A DNA stretch of 64,000 nt from Cystobasidiopsis lactophilus (taxonomy: Eukaryota > Basidiomycota > Agaricostilbomycetes > Agaricostilbales > Chionosphaeraceae), in assembly GCA_001599975.1 (NCBI GenBank), contig BCIO01000004.1, positions 2,577,328 through 2,641,327 of the forward strand. The letters are read 5' to 3'. This document shows, in pieces, positions 12,229-23,140 of the stretch. Made by a program: the position numbers and the translations under genes. Position 1 is the first letter of the stretch; the number at the start of each line of letters is the position of its first letter. Under the pieces are notes generated by a model. That model was not told the DNA's origin. It was given only the letters and a program-made list of their open reading frames with translations, and did not search any database.

Positions 12229-14722
12229 TCACCCCTGGAACCAGGCCTGAACCCCCAGCAGGCCGTCCAAGCTGGACCACTCTTGATCCAGCGCCGTGAA
12301 GTCGAAGGAACTGGAGCCAAAGAGAGCGCCCCATTGATCAACTGGCGCTTGGACGGGCAGCGCCTTTTCGAGTGGCGGGAACGGCTCGGAGCCGAACATG
12401 TGCACTGTGTCTGCTCTGCAATGCTCAGGGTCTGGACAAGAAAAGAATTTGGTAGCGCACCCCATTTGAGCTGCGTTTCCGCCACGATGGTTTCAAGCTT
12501 GGCCAGCAAGTCTTCGTCGACGGGCCAAGAGTAAGCAAGAATGTTCATGCTGGCCGTGAGCGTTCTGAGGGGGCGGTCAGACGGAGAACTTCCGCTCGAA
12601 AATGCTACAATCTGGTGTGCTCACTTGAAGTCTTCAAACTTGGCGGCAAGCGTCCACTCCGCGTCATCCCCGCCCTCTTCCTGCGTGGTATAGGAGTTCA
12701 AGTCCCATATCGCCGCTGGCGAGACGAGCTGATTTGCCAGAGAAAGCATGGCCATATTGTGGCACGAGAATCGAGCGGTCAGTTGGCGCTCGCGAGCCAG
12801 CACGAAACGCAAGAGCTGGCGGCGACGAGTGCAAAGATTGAGATGGATCTTGCGCAGAGACTCGCCAGGAGTTTTGTCTGGGCCAGGACTTGGATCGCGG
12901 ACAAGCAAAACCTTGGCGCCGACATCTTCGCACAACACGTCGATGATGCGCAAGCCCCAGTAAGCTACTGTGCGCATCCAAAGAATGATGAGGGAGACAC
13001 TGGAGGCCTCGTAGTCCTGCGGCTGGTGATCCGCTCAGGCTCAGGAATCAATTGCGTTACGCGGCGACTGACCACGCTGCCAATGCGGTCGACAATCTCG
13101 CGCAGGAATTCGTCGCCCCGATCTATTCTTGCAATAATGGCGTTGATCTGGTCGGTTAGATCGTTCCGTTTCAACGGCGCTGCAAAAGAGGGTTAGCGAA
13201 GCGGAGGGTCATATAAACGAACGAACGCGAGGCTTTGAGGTCTAGCAGCAATCTTCCAGCGGAGACGTAGTTGGCGACAAGTCGGGAACGTCGGCTAGGT
13301 TGAAAGGACACATTCGAGACACCATCAACAGCCAAAGGCTTCCATTCGGCCAGCGGAGGCAAAGAGACATTGGTCATGGTGTCAGGACCCAGCAATTCCT
13401 CTGGACAAAGTCGCATATCCGAGTCGGTCAAACAAGGTGGTAGGCCGGAGTTCAAGCTCGAGATCGAATCGGCGATGGCAAGCGCCCAGAATAAGCGTTG
13501 GGCTTCGCTCTGCACGAACTGCTCTTTTAGACCGCCAATGTTGCACAACCGAGCGTGCACTCACTTGAAGTGCAGAATGGTCGTTGTTGGTGGCATCGGC
13601 GGGGCGGAGCCTGGCGAAGAGCAAGCGCAAGAGGCCGACTGCTTGCATGCGCAGGAGATAGGCTGTTTCGACGTCATTGGGACGTGTAGCTGCACAAAGG
13701 AGCCAGAGCAGCGTCGTGGTCCAAATAGCGTGCGTGCTGACTGACAAAGAGATGCCGAGCCGGTGGTACAGGACAAGCGCGTGCTCCAAGAGCTGCTCGC
13801 ACACAGAGGCCCTGGCTCTTCCAATTTGACTCCAGCTCTGTAATGCGGTCAATTCGGTGGTAGGCGGACAGCTGTCCACTCCGACCACATCGACGTGGTT
13901 GGTCTGTGCAAAGTCTGAGCAAGGCCCCACCAAAGAGGATCTAGAATACCAACGGATCTGCAAGCCCAAGCCTGGACAACAACGGAAAGGACCCTAAATT
14001 CAGGCGACAGTGCAGCGAGGTCCTGGTTGGCAGCCCGCCAGGCTCCCTGAAGTTCTGGCCAAAGGATGATTGGAAGTTCTACAATGGGCTCAGCGCAGGT
14101 AATTATCCCTTTCCAATTACGCACGAAAGTGGACAGTCCTGAAGTAGAGACTCATGAGCTCTTCTTGAAGCTCCGAAGACAGCGGATGGACGTCCGGCGC
14201 GCTTGCTGGAGTTGAGGTAGGCGAGCCAATGACTCCGAACATACTTCTACGCCTCCAAGCTCAATTCAGAGGGTATCATCATCAGGAAAGGGGGCTCTGA
14301 CCTTGCCGCATCTATTCGGTTCTGGAATCCTGCGTGAGTGGCAACGCGGAATGATCAGTCCAAAGACTAGCCCACCGATCGCGACGGCTTCACCATCCTT
14401 TGCTGTATTCTCCGCACATTAGCGTCCCTTCGTTTGGATGAGAGGGAAAGATCGATACAGTCGCAACTGGTTGCAACCTCAACGTTAAGACGCGTAAATG
14501 CTGCAACGCAAGAGCGCACTCACATTGGTAGGAGCACTGGATGTTCTTATCCGTGCATGATACACACGCTGTACTGCTGTCATCTGGCGGCCGGATGCAC
14601 TTTATTCTTCGCAGCCGGCAGGCATCGCAGGCTGAGAACTGCTTTCGCTCGGTCTTGCGACCCTTTTTCGGAGGCGCACCCTGCTGAGAGCTGCTTGTAC
14701 TGGCATTGAGATCGCTTTGCAT
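12229..14722 (-). CDS. Zn2Cys6 (Gal4-type) fungal transcription factor
   Basis: Nuclear DNA-binding regulator. The chosen ATG at 14722 places a basic stretch (KKGRKTERKQ) before the binuclear zinc cluster with spacing C-x2-C-x6-C-x10-C-x2-C-x6-C (CDACRLRRIKC, then CVSCTDKNIQC), about residues 30-60. The remainder is a long helical region typical of the fungal-specific regulatory domain, split by several introns (for example near 14440-14530 and 13180-13260). The C-terminus reads SSLDGLLGVQAWFQG with the stop at 12229-12231. It sits beside the SDR gene (convergent) and the phosphotransferase gene (divergent, about 700 bp promoter); co-regulation of either is possible but not shown. Class is certain, target genes unknown, internal exon limits approximate. 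Confidence 0.85.
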
Positions 14723-15435
14723 CGCGAAGGCCGCCGTTTGGTCACAGTTGGGGGCCAGTTGAAGAGGTTCAGGCAAAAAGTCTCTTGGAAGAGCGAAGGC
14801 CCTGGCAGGTGTCGTTGTGCTCGGGACTGCCTTTCGATCACGCCGCAAGCCAGATCTTCTGGATACGAGGTCGCTGAAAGGCCTTCGACGTGAAAGCAGG
14901 AAGCGAAAGCGAGCCGAGAAAGCTCGAAGTCGATCGTCGCCGTCGCCGGAAGAGCTGCAGCATCTGCCTCCGCGCCTTTTGTTGCCTGCATGTAGCTGTA
15001 GCATGTATTTCAAGGGACAGTCATTTTGCCCAAGCGTGTTGAAAGGAACCAGCTCCGCAAGATCGATGCCCCCGATTGCCACCCAGCTTGTGCGGTGCCT
15101 CTTTGTTCTGCTCGCGGCGACCAAGTCGCTTTCAGACCACATGTTCTTGTCGCTCGGCCGTTCTTCTCTTTCTCCAATGACGCCTCTTGATTGTGGTTGC
15201 CACTTGTTTGCAGAGAAACCAGACGCGAGCCCTTCTTAATTAAACACTTCGGCCGCGCTCAATCTCCCCCTTCTTCCTCGACCTGCTCCGGTTCACGGAC
15301 GCTCAGGATCAGAATGGGAGCCAGGGATCCGAAGTGAACCGAATGCGAAGCGAATGAATGCGGGTGGGGAGTCCTGATTGCCCGCTTGCCACATCTTGGC
15401 CGGGCAACTCTTCTCCGCACTCTGCATCTTCCTCA
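14723..15435. promoter_or_regulatory. Divergent promoter region, Zn2Cys6 gene and phosphotransferase gene
   Basis: About 710 bp between two divergent start codons, with pyrimidine-rich tracts near 15245-15300 on the plus strand. No supported coding frame. A bidirectional control region is inferred from gene orientation only. Confidence 0.5.
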
Positions 15436-18400
15436 ATGGCGTTCACGGTTGCGTTTGGTGATAAGGAAGAAGGGACCCAGAAAGCAGTGGTCGGAGGCAA
15501 GGCCTGCAACCTGGGACTGTTGACCCAAGGTGGCGAGCCTTCACCTGTGCTCCTTCGACCGTTTTGCTGAAGGCTCGTGAAGCTGGCTTCGTCGTTCCAC
15601 AAGGTTTTACTGCATCTACTCGCGCCTACACGACCTTCATACAGGCTTCAGGCCTAGATAGCAAGATCTCGACAATTTTGGCGACTTGTAAGGCTGCCGG
15701 GCTAAATGCCGCAGAGAGCTCTGAGGCCAATTTTGCTGTTGCAGTAAACTACGACATTGCGGATGATCTGGAAGCAAAGACCGATGCGATTCGATCTTTA
15801 CTGCTCAATGCTCCGATTCCGCCCAAGGTGGCGAACGCCATCACTGAAAACTACAACAGCTTGGGAACCAGCGTCTATGTCGCGGTACGGAGCAGTGGAA
15901 CTGCTGAGGATCTAGCCGAAGCTTCCTTCGCCGGTCTTCATGACACGATTCTGGACGTCCGGGGCGCCGATGCTTTGCTCAATGCGGTCCGCGAGTGCTG
16001 GGCTTCTTTATGGTCTTCTCGTGCCGTCAGCTACCGCCACCGAAACGGTTTCCAACACGAGGAGGCCCAGTTGGCGGTCGTGATTCAACGGATGGTTGCC
16101 TCTGAATTCAGCGGCGTCCTATTCACGGCCAACCCATTGTGCGTCCATTCTATTGAATGCAGGTCATCTTCGTCCAGGTCATCTTCATCCTTAACTCAAT
16201 AGGTCTGCTGCTACAAACGAGTGTGTGATCAATTCATCCTTTGGGCTGGGCGAGTCGGTCGTCAGCGGTGTGGTCGAGCCCGATACATACTTTGTCAAGA
16301 ACGACCAATTGCGTGTTCGAGCGAAAACCGTGAGCTTTCCTTGTCTCTAAGACTGACGACAGAGGTTCAACGCATCTGCACATTTAGCTGGGTGCCAAAG
16401 AGACGACAATCTCACGCGACCCAGCCAGTGCTTTTGGCACAGTCACCCGTGAGACGCCAACAGCTGACCGCGCCCGGTTCACCATGTCGGACCAGCAGGC
16501 CATGGAGCTTGTACGGTTGGGCATGCGCGTCCAGGCTCACTACGACGGATTCCCTCAAGACATCGAGTGGGGCTACGAAGCCGGGCAGTTCTATCTTCTG
16601 CAGTCGCGCTTCATCACTGCTATCGACTTCACTTGGGACATTGACTGCGAAGACTACCAAATCTACAAAGAAAAGGACGACGTTGTCTGGACCAGAACGC
16701 AGGCCGACGAGTCTTGGAGCGGCGCCATCAGCCCTCTCTTCTACAGCTGCCGAGCCAACAGCTGGGATGCAGGCCACCAAGCTGCCGCAAAGATGTGGGG
16801 CTTTGAATCGCTGAAAGGGCATCGGTATTGGAAGTTCCACCATTCCACAGCGTACTACAAGTGAGTTTCAGATGCGAAGATTCGGAATTTTGCTGACCCT
16901 CCACAAAAGTTGCGAGATCGAGAGAGGGCTTTTGGAGCACTCTGTCCTTCCCATGCTTCGGGGTGACCTTATGGCCCACATCCCACCGGTCTGGCGCGCA
17001 GACGTGGCGAAAGAGCCCTTCAGCTATTTCAATTATGCGAAGATGGTGCGGTGTCCTCGCAATCGAGCGAGCGATCGCTGAGCTTGAACACAGTACGCTC
17101 GGGTTGAATCCTATCTACCTCAGCTGTACGGCGCTTTCACCTCCATCAACGTCAAGTGGCGCAACACGTTCAAAACCGAGGGCAAGGGCATGCCTCCAGA
17201 GGAGCTGAAGGAGCTGTCCGATGATGCGTTAAAGCGCTACTTGGAGTACTTCATCCAAATGGAGTGCGAATGGAACATCGACACATGGACCTTCTGGTTC
17301 GTCTACTGCAGAGTAAGTGTTGCTTTCGACTCGGCGAAATGTGGCTCATATGTCATTGGGGTCCAGGACATGTTAACGCTTTTGAACTGGATGGTCATTA
17401 ACTGGTACGGCAACGAGCCAAGCGTCTCTCAAGCTCTCCTCAGTGGCAGCAAAGAGCGCACCGAGACCATCAAAGCCAACCGTGAGTTCACTCCTTGATA
17501 CAGCTGCAGACTTAACCCAGAGGCTCTCAACAGACATGCTCTACGACATGTCGATGATCATTCGCAAGTCTAAGACGCTCTCCCAAGTTTTTGAAGAGAA
17601 GCCGAACGCCGCGTTCTTCGAAGCCTGCAAAGAGTCAGAGGACGGCCGGGCACTCTTGAAGATCTACGCAGAGTTCATCGATCTCTATGGTCAAGTAAGT
17701 TGCCGCCTTGCCTCATCTCCTAGGCGACGGTTGATGGGTTTTCGACGCCGACAGCGCGGAATGCCGGACCGTGACATGTCGTTCAAGCGGCGGTGCGAAG
17801 ACCCCAGCATTGACTATCGTGCATTGGCATCTATGCTCTCGGGATCAGATGAGCACCCCGAAGTCAAGGAGAAGGCGGTCGACAAGATGCGAGAGGAGAC
17901 GGGCGCCAAGGTCATCGCTAAGATCCAATCCGGCGTCCTTGGGCTCTTCAAGGCAGAGTTCTTCAAGATTGTGTGGGATTGGTGTGTGATCCTTGATCGT
18001 CATTTGTTCTGTTCCGGCTAACTGGGTGCGCCATAGGTGCCTCACCTTCATTTGCACGCGAGACGACGAGCGCAACTACCTCGACAACCTGACCTTGACC
18101 TGGCGCTTTGGCTTCTTGGAGATCGGCCGGCGCCTGACGGAGCGCGGTGTCTTCCAAACTCCCGACGACGTGTGGTGGTTGTGCCGCCAAGAGCTTTGGC
18201 CTGTCTTTTTCGGTGCGCCACTGACACCGCTTCTCAAGGCCAAGATGGCAGCTCGTCGCAAGAGCTTCCGACAGATGGAAGCGCGAGAGGTGGAGCAGCC
18301 CATGTACCTGTGCAACGGCCAGGGCGTGGATTTGGAAGACCACTCGAACGACGAGCCCGGCTTACTTCGCGGATCTGGGTCGGCTCGAGGCACAACCACT

Positions 18401-18835
18401 GGCAAGGTAAGACTTTGTTTTCATCACTCTCAGCCGAAAGTCAAAGTTGACTGGCGCGCGTTTAATCACACCAGGCCTGTGTCGTCCGCCAGCTCAAAGA
18501 CATCGGCAAGGTCAAGCCGGGCGACATCCTGGTCGTCAATGCAACGGACCCAGGTGTGTCTACTTGACCTTTGCCGCTGTCTCTTGAATGCGGTTATTGA
18601 TGCTCCAAGCTCGTCAGGTTGGACGCCAGTCTTCCACATCATTTCCGGCATCGTCCTCGAGACCGGCGGGATCCTCTCACACGGCGCGTGCCTTGCAAGA
18701 GAGTACGGTCTGCCCGGGGTGCAGCTCACCAGCGCGATGGCCCGAATCCCTGACGGCGCCACCATCGAGATCAATGGCGAGCGAGGCGTGGTCAGGATCG
18801 TCTCTACCGAGGGCACTTCCAATGGCGTTCATTAG
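15436..18835 (+). CDS. PEP-synthase / rifampicin-phosphotransferase-like enzyme
   Basis: Dikinase-type phosphotransferase using ATP and a phospho-histidine carrier; the acceptor is unknown. The N-terminal ATP-binding domain shows AVVGGKACNLGLL, AGFVVPQGFTAS, VAVRSSGTAEDLAEASFAG, VIQRMVASEFSGVLFTANPL, SSFGLGESVVSGVVEPDTY and DIEWGYEAGQFYLLQSR. A long helical middle (about 16640-18360) follows. The C-terminal swivelling His domain is ILVVNATDPGWTPVF then GGILSHGACLAREYGLPGV, whose His is the expected phosphate carrier. There is no PEP-binding TIM barrel afterwards, so the order ATP-domain, middle, His-domain matches rifampicin phosphotransferase-like proteins more than true PEP synthase. It has about ten exons and roughly 960 residues. 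The start at 15436 fits, but exon 1 and exon 2 do not join in phase with any GT-AG pair I can find. Confidence 0.82.
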
Positions 18836-18953
18836 AGTCCATGTTGTAAATAATCCCTATCAATTCGACAACCCATAAAGCCAGCAGCTGTGCAAACGCA
18901 AGTTGGCTAACCCGGGTCAAGACGACCTTGCTCCGCGACCATCGCCGAGGAAA

Positions 18954-19971
18954 ATGGCCCAGACCTCGCCAAGCAAGGTGTCGCCATTTGCGTCGTTCAC
19001 CTCGCCGACGTTCTCAGCGCGGGAGGAGGAGGACCAGAAGAGGCTCGCGGCGCAGAGGGCGCAGTTCATCGCGCCGGCTTCGGGCAGCGAGGAAGGGATT
19101 GTCAATGTTCCCACCGTCCGGCTGGCGGCTCGATCGCAGACGCTGGATGTGCGTTTTACGGCTTCTTAAGATCTGTTTGATGCTGGCGCTGAACTTGCGG
19201 CGGCGTTGGATTCGAGCAGGAGATGGTGCGCTTGGCCCTTCAACTTCTTGCCCTCTTTGCCTTTTGATGGCTTACGTTCAATGGCTTTGCGCAGTACGCA
19301 GCGCCAGAGAGCGGCCTCGAGATCGAAGTCAGGGATGCGCAGACGCACGGTCAGTGGCCCCGAGTCGAGAGGAGAACAGGGGCAGCAAGCTGAAGCCCAG
19401 CGAGCACAGACTTTGGCCGAAAGATGTACACCGACTACGAGATCATTTGCAGGGTGCGTAGCTGTCTCTCATCATTCCAACAGAATCGTTCCATACTTAC
19501 CGTCTCACAGACAAACATTCCAGCTTTCAAAGTGCCATACTCCAGCGTCCGGCGGCGATAGTGAGTCGCGAGATGGCCATGTTGCTCATTGCTAAGAGCT
19601 CCACGACGCTGTCGCCTTCACAGTTCTGACTTCGAAGCCTTTCGAGAGATCCTAGAGCGGGAATCGACCAGGGTCAACATCCCGCCTCTGCCGGGCAAGG
19701 TCTTTACGAATAGGTTGGGCCCTCTCCCCTTATTCACTTGTGGACCGAGCTCAAGAGAATCACCACAGATTCACAGATGAAGTCATCGAATCGCGCCGGG
19801 AAGGGTTGGAACGGTTCTTGCAGATTGTCGCCGGCCATCCATTACTGCAGGTGAGCGGACCTTTCCTTTCTGCCCTATTGAGCTACGGCTGATATCGTCA
19901 TGCCACAGACGGGAAGCAAAGTGCTCTGTGCCTTTCTCCAAGACCCGCAATGGGATAAGCACAACTACTAA
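18954..19971 (+). CDS. SNX3: Sorting nexin-3 (PX domain; SNX3/Grd19)
   Basis: Phosphatidylinositol-3-phosphate-binding cargo adaptor acting with retromer on endosomes. Seven exons splice in phase: 18954-19148, 19295-19349, 19410-19453, 19511-19560, 19624-19713, 19769-19850 and 19909-19971, giving 192 residues. The PX core reads [50 protein letters not shown]-like [18 protein letters not shown] and [18 protein letters not shown]. The RRYSDF arginine and the PPLPGK loop are the usual PI3P contacts. The end, [12 protein letters not shown], is where the family normally stops. Typical SNX3 is about 160 residues; the extra N-terminal 65 residues (Ser/Pro- and Glu/Arg-rich, from ATG 18954) are unusual and rest on the exon 1/2 join. 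Confidence 0.92.
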
Positions 19972-20787
19972 ACACCTCCGCCACCACTGTACGAATCTGC
20001 TCCTCGCAATCGGCCCTATTCCCCTCACTTTGCACACAACATGTTCTCGCTCGCTCGCTCCCTTTCCCTTCTCTCTGCCGCTGCTGTTGCTCTTCTGCAA
20101 AAGGTCAGGACCTATAGATTCTGGGTTTGTGGGATGGTCACTCTTGGGATCAACTTTCGCCACCTTGTGTAAAGCCCTGGTTGCTTTTCTCCCTTCCTAC
20201 TCTTAACCTGCAAGCCTTTTGCGATTGTACACTATCTCCTGTCAGCTGTCCTGCAAAGCACCACTTGACACGCCGCTTGTTGTCCCTCCCTCCATCTCCC
20301 CTAGCATCAAGACGGCGACTTCTCTTTAAGCTTTCCTTGTGACGTTGCTGGCCTCTGCCGCTTCCCTCCGCCATCTTAGCTATCACAAGATCCACATGCT
20401 GCTTTGCCTCGCCGTCGGAGTGTTGAAACTTTACGACGCCCAGGGCGCGTTTCGGTCTTGCGCTTTGGATTCACATGCCACGTTGACGCTTTGACGAGCT
20501 CCTGTTGTTGGTGCTGAATAAGTCCTATTATCACGTCGTAGCTGCTGTTGCTGTCGTGCTGGTGGATTGAAGGCAGCAAACGACTCTGGAGCCGAGAAAA
20601 GGTGGCGGCGAGCAGCGTCGAGCCGTTCCTCCGAACCTTCGAAAACCATCGAGTCTTTCGCTGCTAGGGCCAATCCAAGCGATCTCCTGCTTGTCTCAGC
20701 AATGTTGATTCCGCGCTGAAAACTGTGCAAGGTCCCCCTTTTTGTGGCGCCCTGAAGGCTTCCTTCCGTCCGACCACCGTTCTCGCT
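19972..20787. promoter_or_regulatory. Long pyrimidine-rich region upstream of first G-alpha gene
   Basis: About 815 bp without a supported gene between SNX3 and the first G-alpha gene. The plus strand is rich in C and T (for example 20060-20120 and 20270-20370), as is common in fungal promoters and 5' leaders. No open frame of note and no repeat was seen. Confidence 0.5.
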
Positions 20788-22559
20788 ATGAGCTGGGCCT
20801 GTTGCGGCGGCCGCCCAAGGGACAGCTACACCCTTGATGGCGGGGAGTCCGAAGCGAGCTTGCAGTCGCGCAGGATCGACGAGGAGCTCAAGCGCCACCG
20901 CGACGAGGAAAAACGCATGACGAGGGTCCTCATGCTGGGGTCCGGCGAGGTGCGCACTCGGTCTCTACTGACAGAGGTGTAGTTGAGCATCAGATGAAAC
21001 CAGACGGGCAAGAGCACCATCGTCAAACAGCTCAAGATGCTGTACCAAGGGACTTATGCCGATCGTACGTCCGCCTTTTTGTTACTTGGCTTCTGTCTTG
21101 GGCGGGTTGCAAGCTCAATACTTTCGTAGACGAGCGGCAGAGATTCATTACTATCATCATGATCAACACCACCGAAGCCATGCTCTCCGTCATCCAAGCG
21201 TTGCCGGACTTGGGGCTGACGCTGGACGGCGACTTGGCGGTTGACGCTTCTTGGCTGGAGCACGCGGAGGCACACGACGATCGGGAGTACTTCTGCAAGT
21301 ACTTGGCGGCGCCGATCACCCGGTTGGCGCAGAGCAGAGTCATCCGGCAAGCGCTCTCGCGGCGGAACGAGTTCCAAGTGGTGCGCCCTCTTTCTCTACC
21401 ACCCTGGGGCAGTCGTTGAGCTGATATAAACCACTGTACTGTAGAGCGACAGCGCAGAGTACTTCTTTTCGGCGGTCCCGCGCGTCATCGAGGACGACTT
21501 TGTGCCGACGGACGATGACATTCTCAGGGCGCGGGTGAAAACGAAAGGAGTGGTGGACCACTTCATCTCGGTGCAGAACAGGGTGTTTAGAGTGACAGAT
21601 GTTGGTGCGGGTTTTCCGTTTCTGTCAAGGTGGCGGCTTCGGCTGATGCACCTTCTGCGCAGGTGGCCAGCGGTCAGAGCGGAAAAAGGTCCGCTATCCC
21701 CTGATGTGCTCTTGATCCTACTTATAGCTTGGCTGTAGTGGATACATGCGTTCTCGGGTGAGATCCAGCCTTCTGGAACGGCACAGTACTTGAGCTGAAA
21801 TTCTGCCAGGGATTGATGTGTTACTCTTTGTCGTCGCGCTCTCGGAGTACGATCAAGTAAGTATTATGAAGCAGATCGCGGTAAACTTAAGCTGAAATCG
21901 GGACCAGGTACTCCGCGAGGCCGAATCGGTGTCGAGGATCAAGGAATCGTTCGGGCTGGCGGAGAGGATCTTCAACTCGCCATGGTTCGCGAGGAGTACG
22001 ATCATGCTGCTATTAAACAAGTCAGTTCGTCATATGACCGAGATAGGAAGGCTTCTAATGCGAAAGTTGTAGGATGGACCTGGTGAGCGGGCATCACGCC
22101 ACCACGCAGTGCCGTGGCTGAGGAGCGAGCAGTTCGTGGCCAAGCTGCAAACCAACCCGATCGAGCAGTACTTTCCAGACTTTCCGGCTGGGCGGGGGAT
22201 GGAACCCGCCTTCGCGGCCAAGTGGCTGCGGCAGTGCTTCTTAGCCCTACGTTTTGACCGGACTCGCCAAATCTACTGCCACTTCACGACGTACGCTTTC
22301 TTAACAATTTTTCAACGAGATATGGCTGATCAAAAGATCGTCTGACCCCTCCAGTGCAACGTGAGTAACAAGTCTGCTGAGGCGGAGAGTTACGCACTCA
22401 TCTTGGCCTCATGCAGCGACACTCGTGTGATGGCATTCGTCCTCAAGAGCATCACCAACTCCCTGATCAAAGGAAACCTCGAGGCGACAGGCTTAATTGT
22501 GAGCGCTTGATGCACTTCCCGCCAAAGTCTGCGATTTCTGACTGCAGATCGGCCAGTGA
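20788..22559 (+). CDS. Heterotrimeric G-protein alpha subunit, copy 1 (13 exons, four tiny)
   Basis: GTP-binding signal transducer coupled to seven-TM receptors. Thirteen exons splice exactly in phase to 365 residues: 20788-20949, 21004-21064, 21130-21380, 21445-21604, 21663-21688, 21739-21757, 21810-21856, 21908-22020, 22073-22082, 22133-22290, 22355-22360, 22417-22498, 22557-22559. All G boxes are present: P-loop GSGETGKST, switch I RARVKTKGV (GTPase Arg), DVGGQRSERKKW (catalytic Gln), LNKMDLF, and TTATDT. The last exon is only the stop codon. The start reads MSWACCGGRP: it has Cys for palmitoylation but lacks Gly2, so the usual N-myristoylation signal is absent. The C-terminus ATGLI lacks the Cys modified by pertussis toxin. 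The tandem neighbour at 23141 is a paralogue with far fewer exons. Confidence 0.93.
22073..22082 (+). other. 10-nt microexon in G-alpha copy 1
   Basis: The bases gatggacctg lie between a tag acceptor and a gtgagc donor. They complete the NKxD guanine-specificity box as LNK-MDL and lead in frame into FVAKLQTNPIEQYF. The paralogue encodes the same place in a single exon (LNKVDLFTQKL). Confidence 0.85.
22355..22360 (+). other. 6-nt microexon in G-alpha copy 1
   Basis: The bases tgcaac lie between an AG acceptor (ccag) and a gtgagt donor. Joined to the preceding 'ac' and the following 'c', they encode Thr-Ala-Thr of the TTATDT G5 loop. Without them the frame and the guanine-contact motif are lost. 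This is read directly from the sequence and matches the contiguous QATDT of the paralogue. Confidence 0.85.
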
Positions 22560-23140
22560 TGTCGAACAAGGTTTGATCACGGCTTACGACAATAGTGAGC
22601 GACATGCCGCCGCTCGTAGTTCGAAGGGAGAGCCGGCGCGACGACAGCAGAAACCGTCCCGGTTGACGGTGGCGCGGTCGTCTTCCAGCCGCAACATGGC
22701 GTGGACCGCAATCCTCCTTTTCGACAAAGGGGCCCCATCGCACACACCTACTGTAGACTTCCATGTATAGTAAAACAATCCCTGTACTTAATACCACGTC
22801 CGCGCACCGCGCCCAGCTCAGCTCGGAAAGAACTCGGCGCGTCTCCTGAGGTCTGCCAACCAGCCAGCTGGGAGTGTCAGGCACAGCAAATGTCGGCGCG
22901 TCTGCTTGGCAACTTAAAGCGACGTCCGTGCATAATGAAGACTCAATACGAGGAGGGCGGAAGAAGCCAGACTGCCATCCGCTTCCGCCACTTTCGGTCC
23001 TCGAGCGTCTTCCCAATCAAGTCATGCGGGCGTTGCCGATGTCATGGGAATTGTACCGGCTTGTTATTCTGGTCCAGTTGTGCTCGGCTTGATCCCCAAC
23101 GGCCGCGTTCCTCTCCTCCTTGACCAAGAGTTCTTGCACG
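22560..23140. promoter_or_regulatory. Spacer between the two tandem G-alpha genes
   Basis: About 580 bp holding the 3' region of copy 1 and the promoter of copy 2. Short open frames occur on both strands, but none has recognisable content. Confidence 0.5.
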
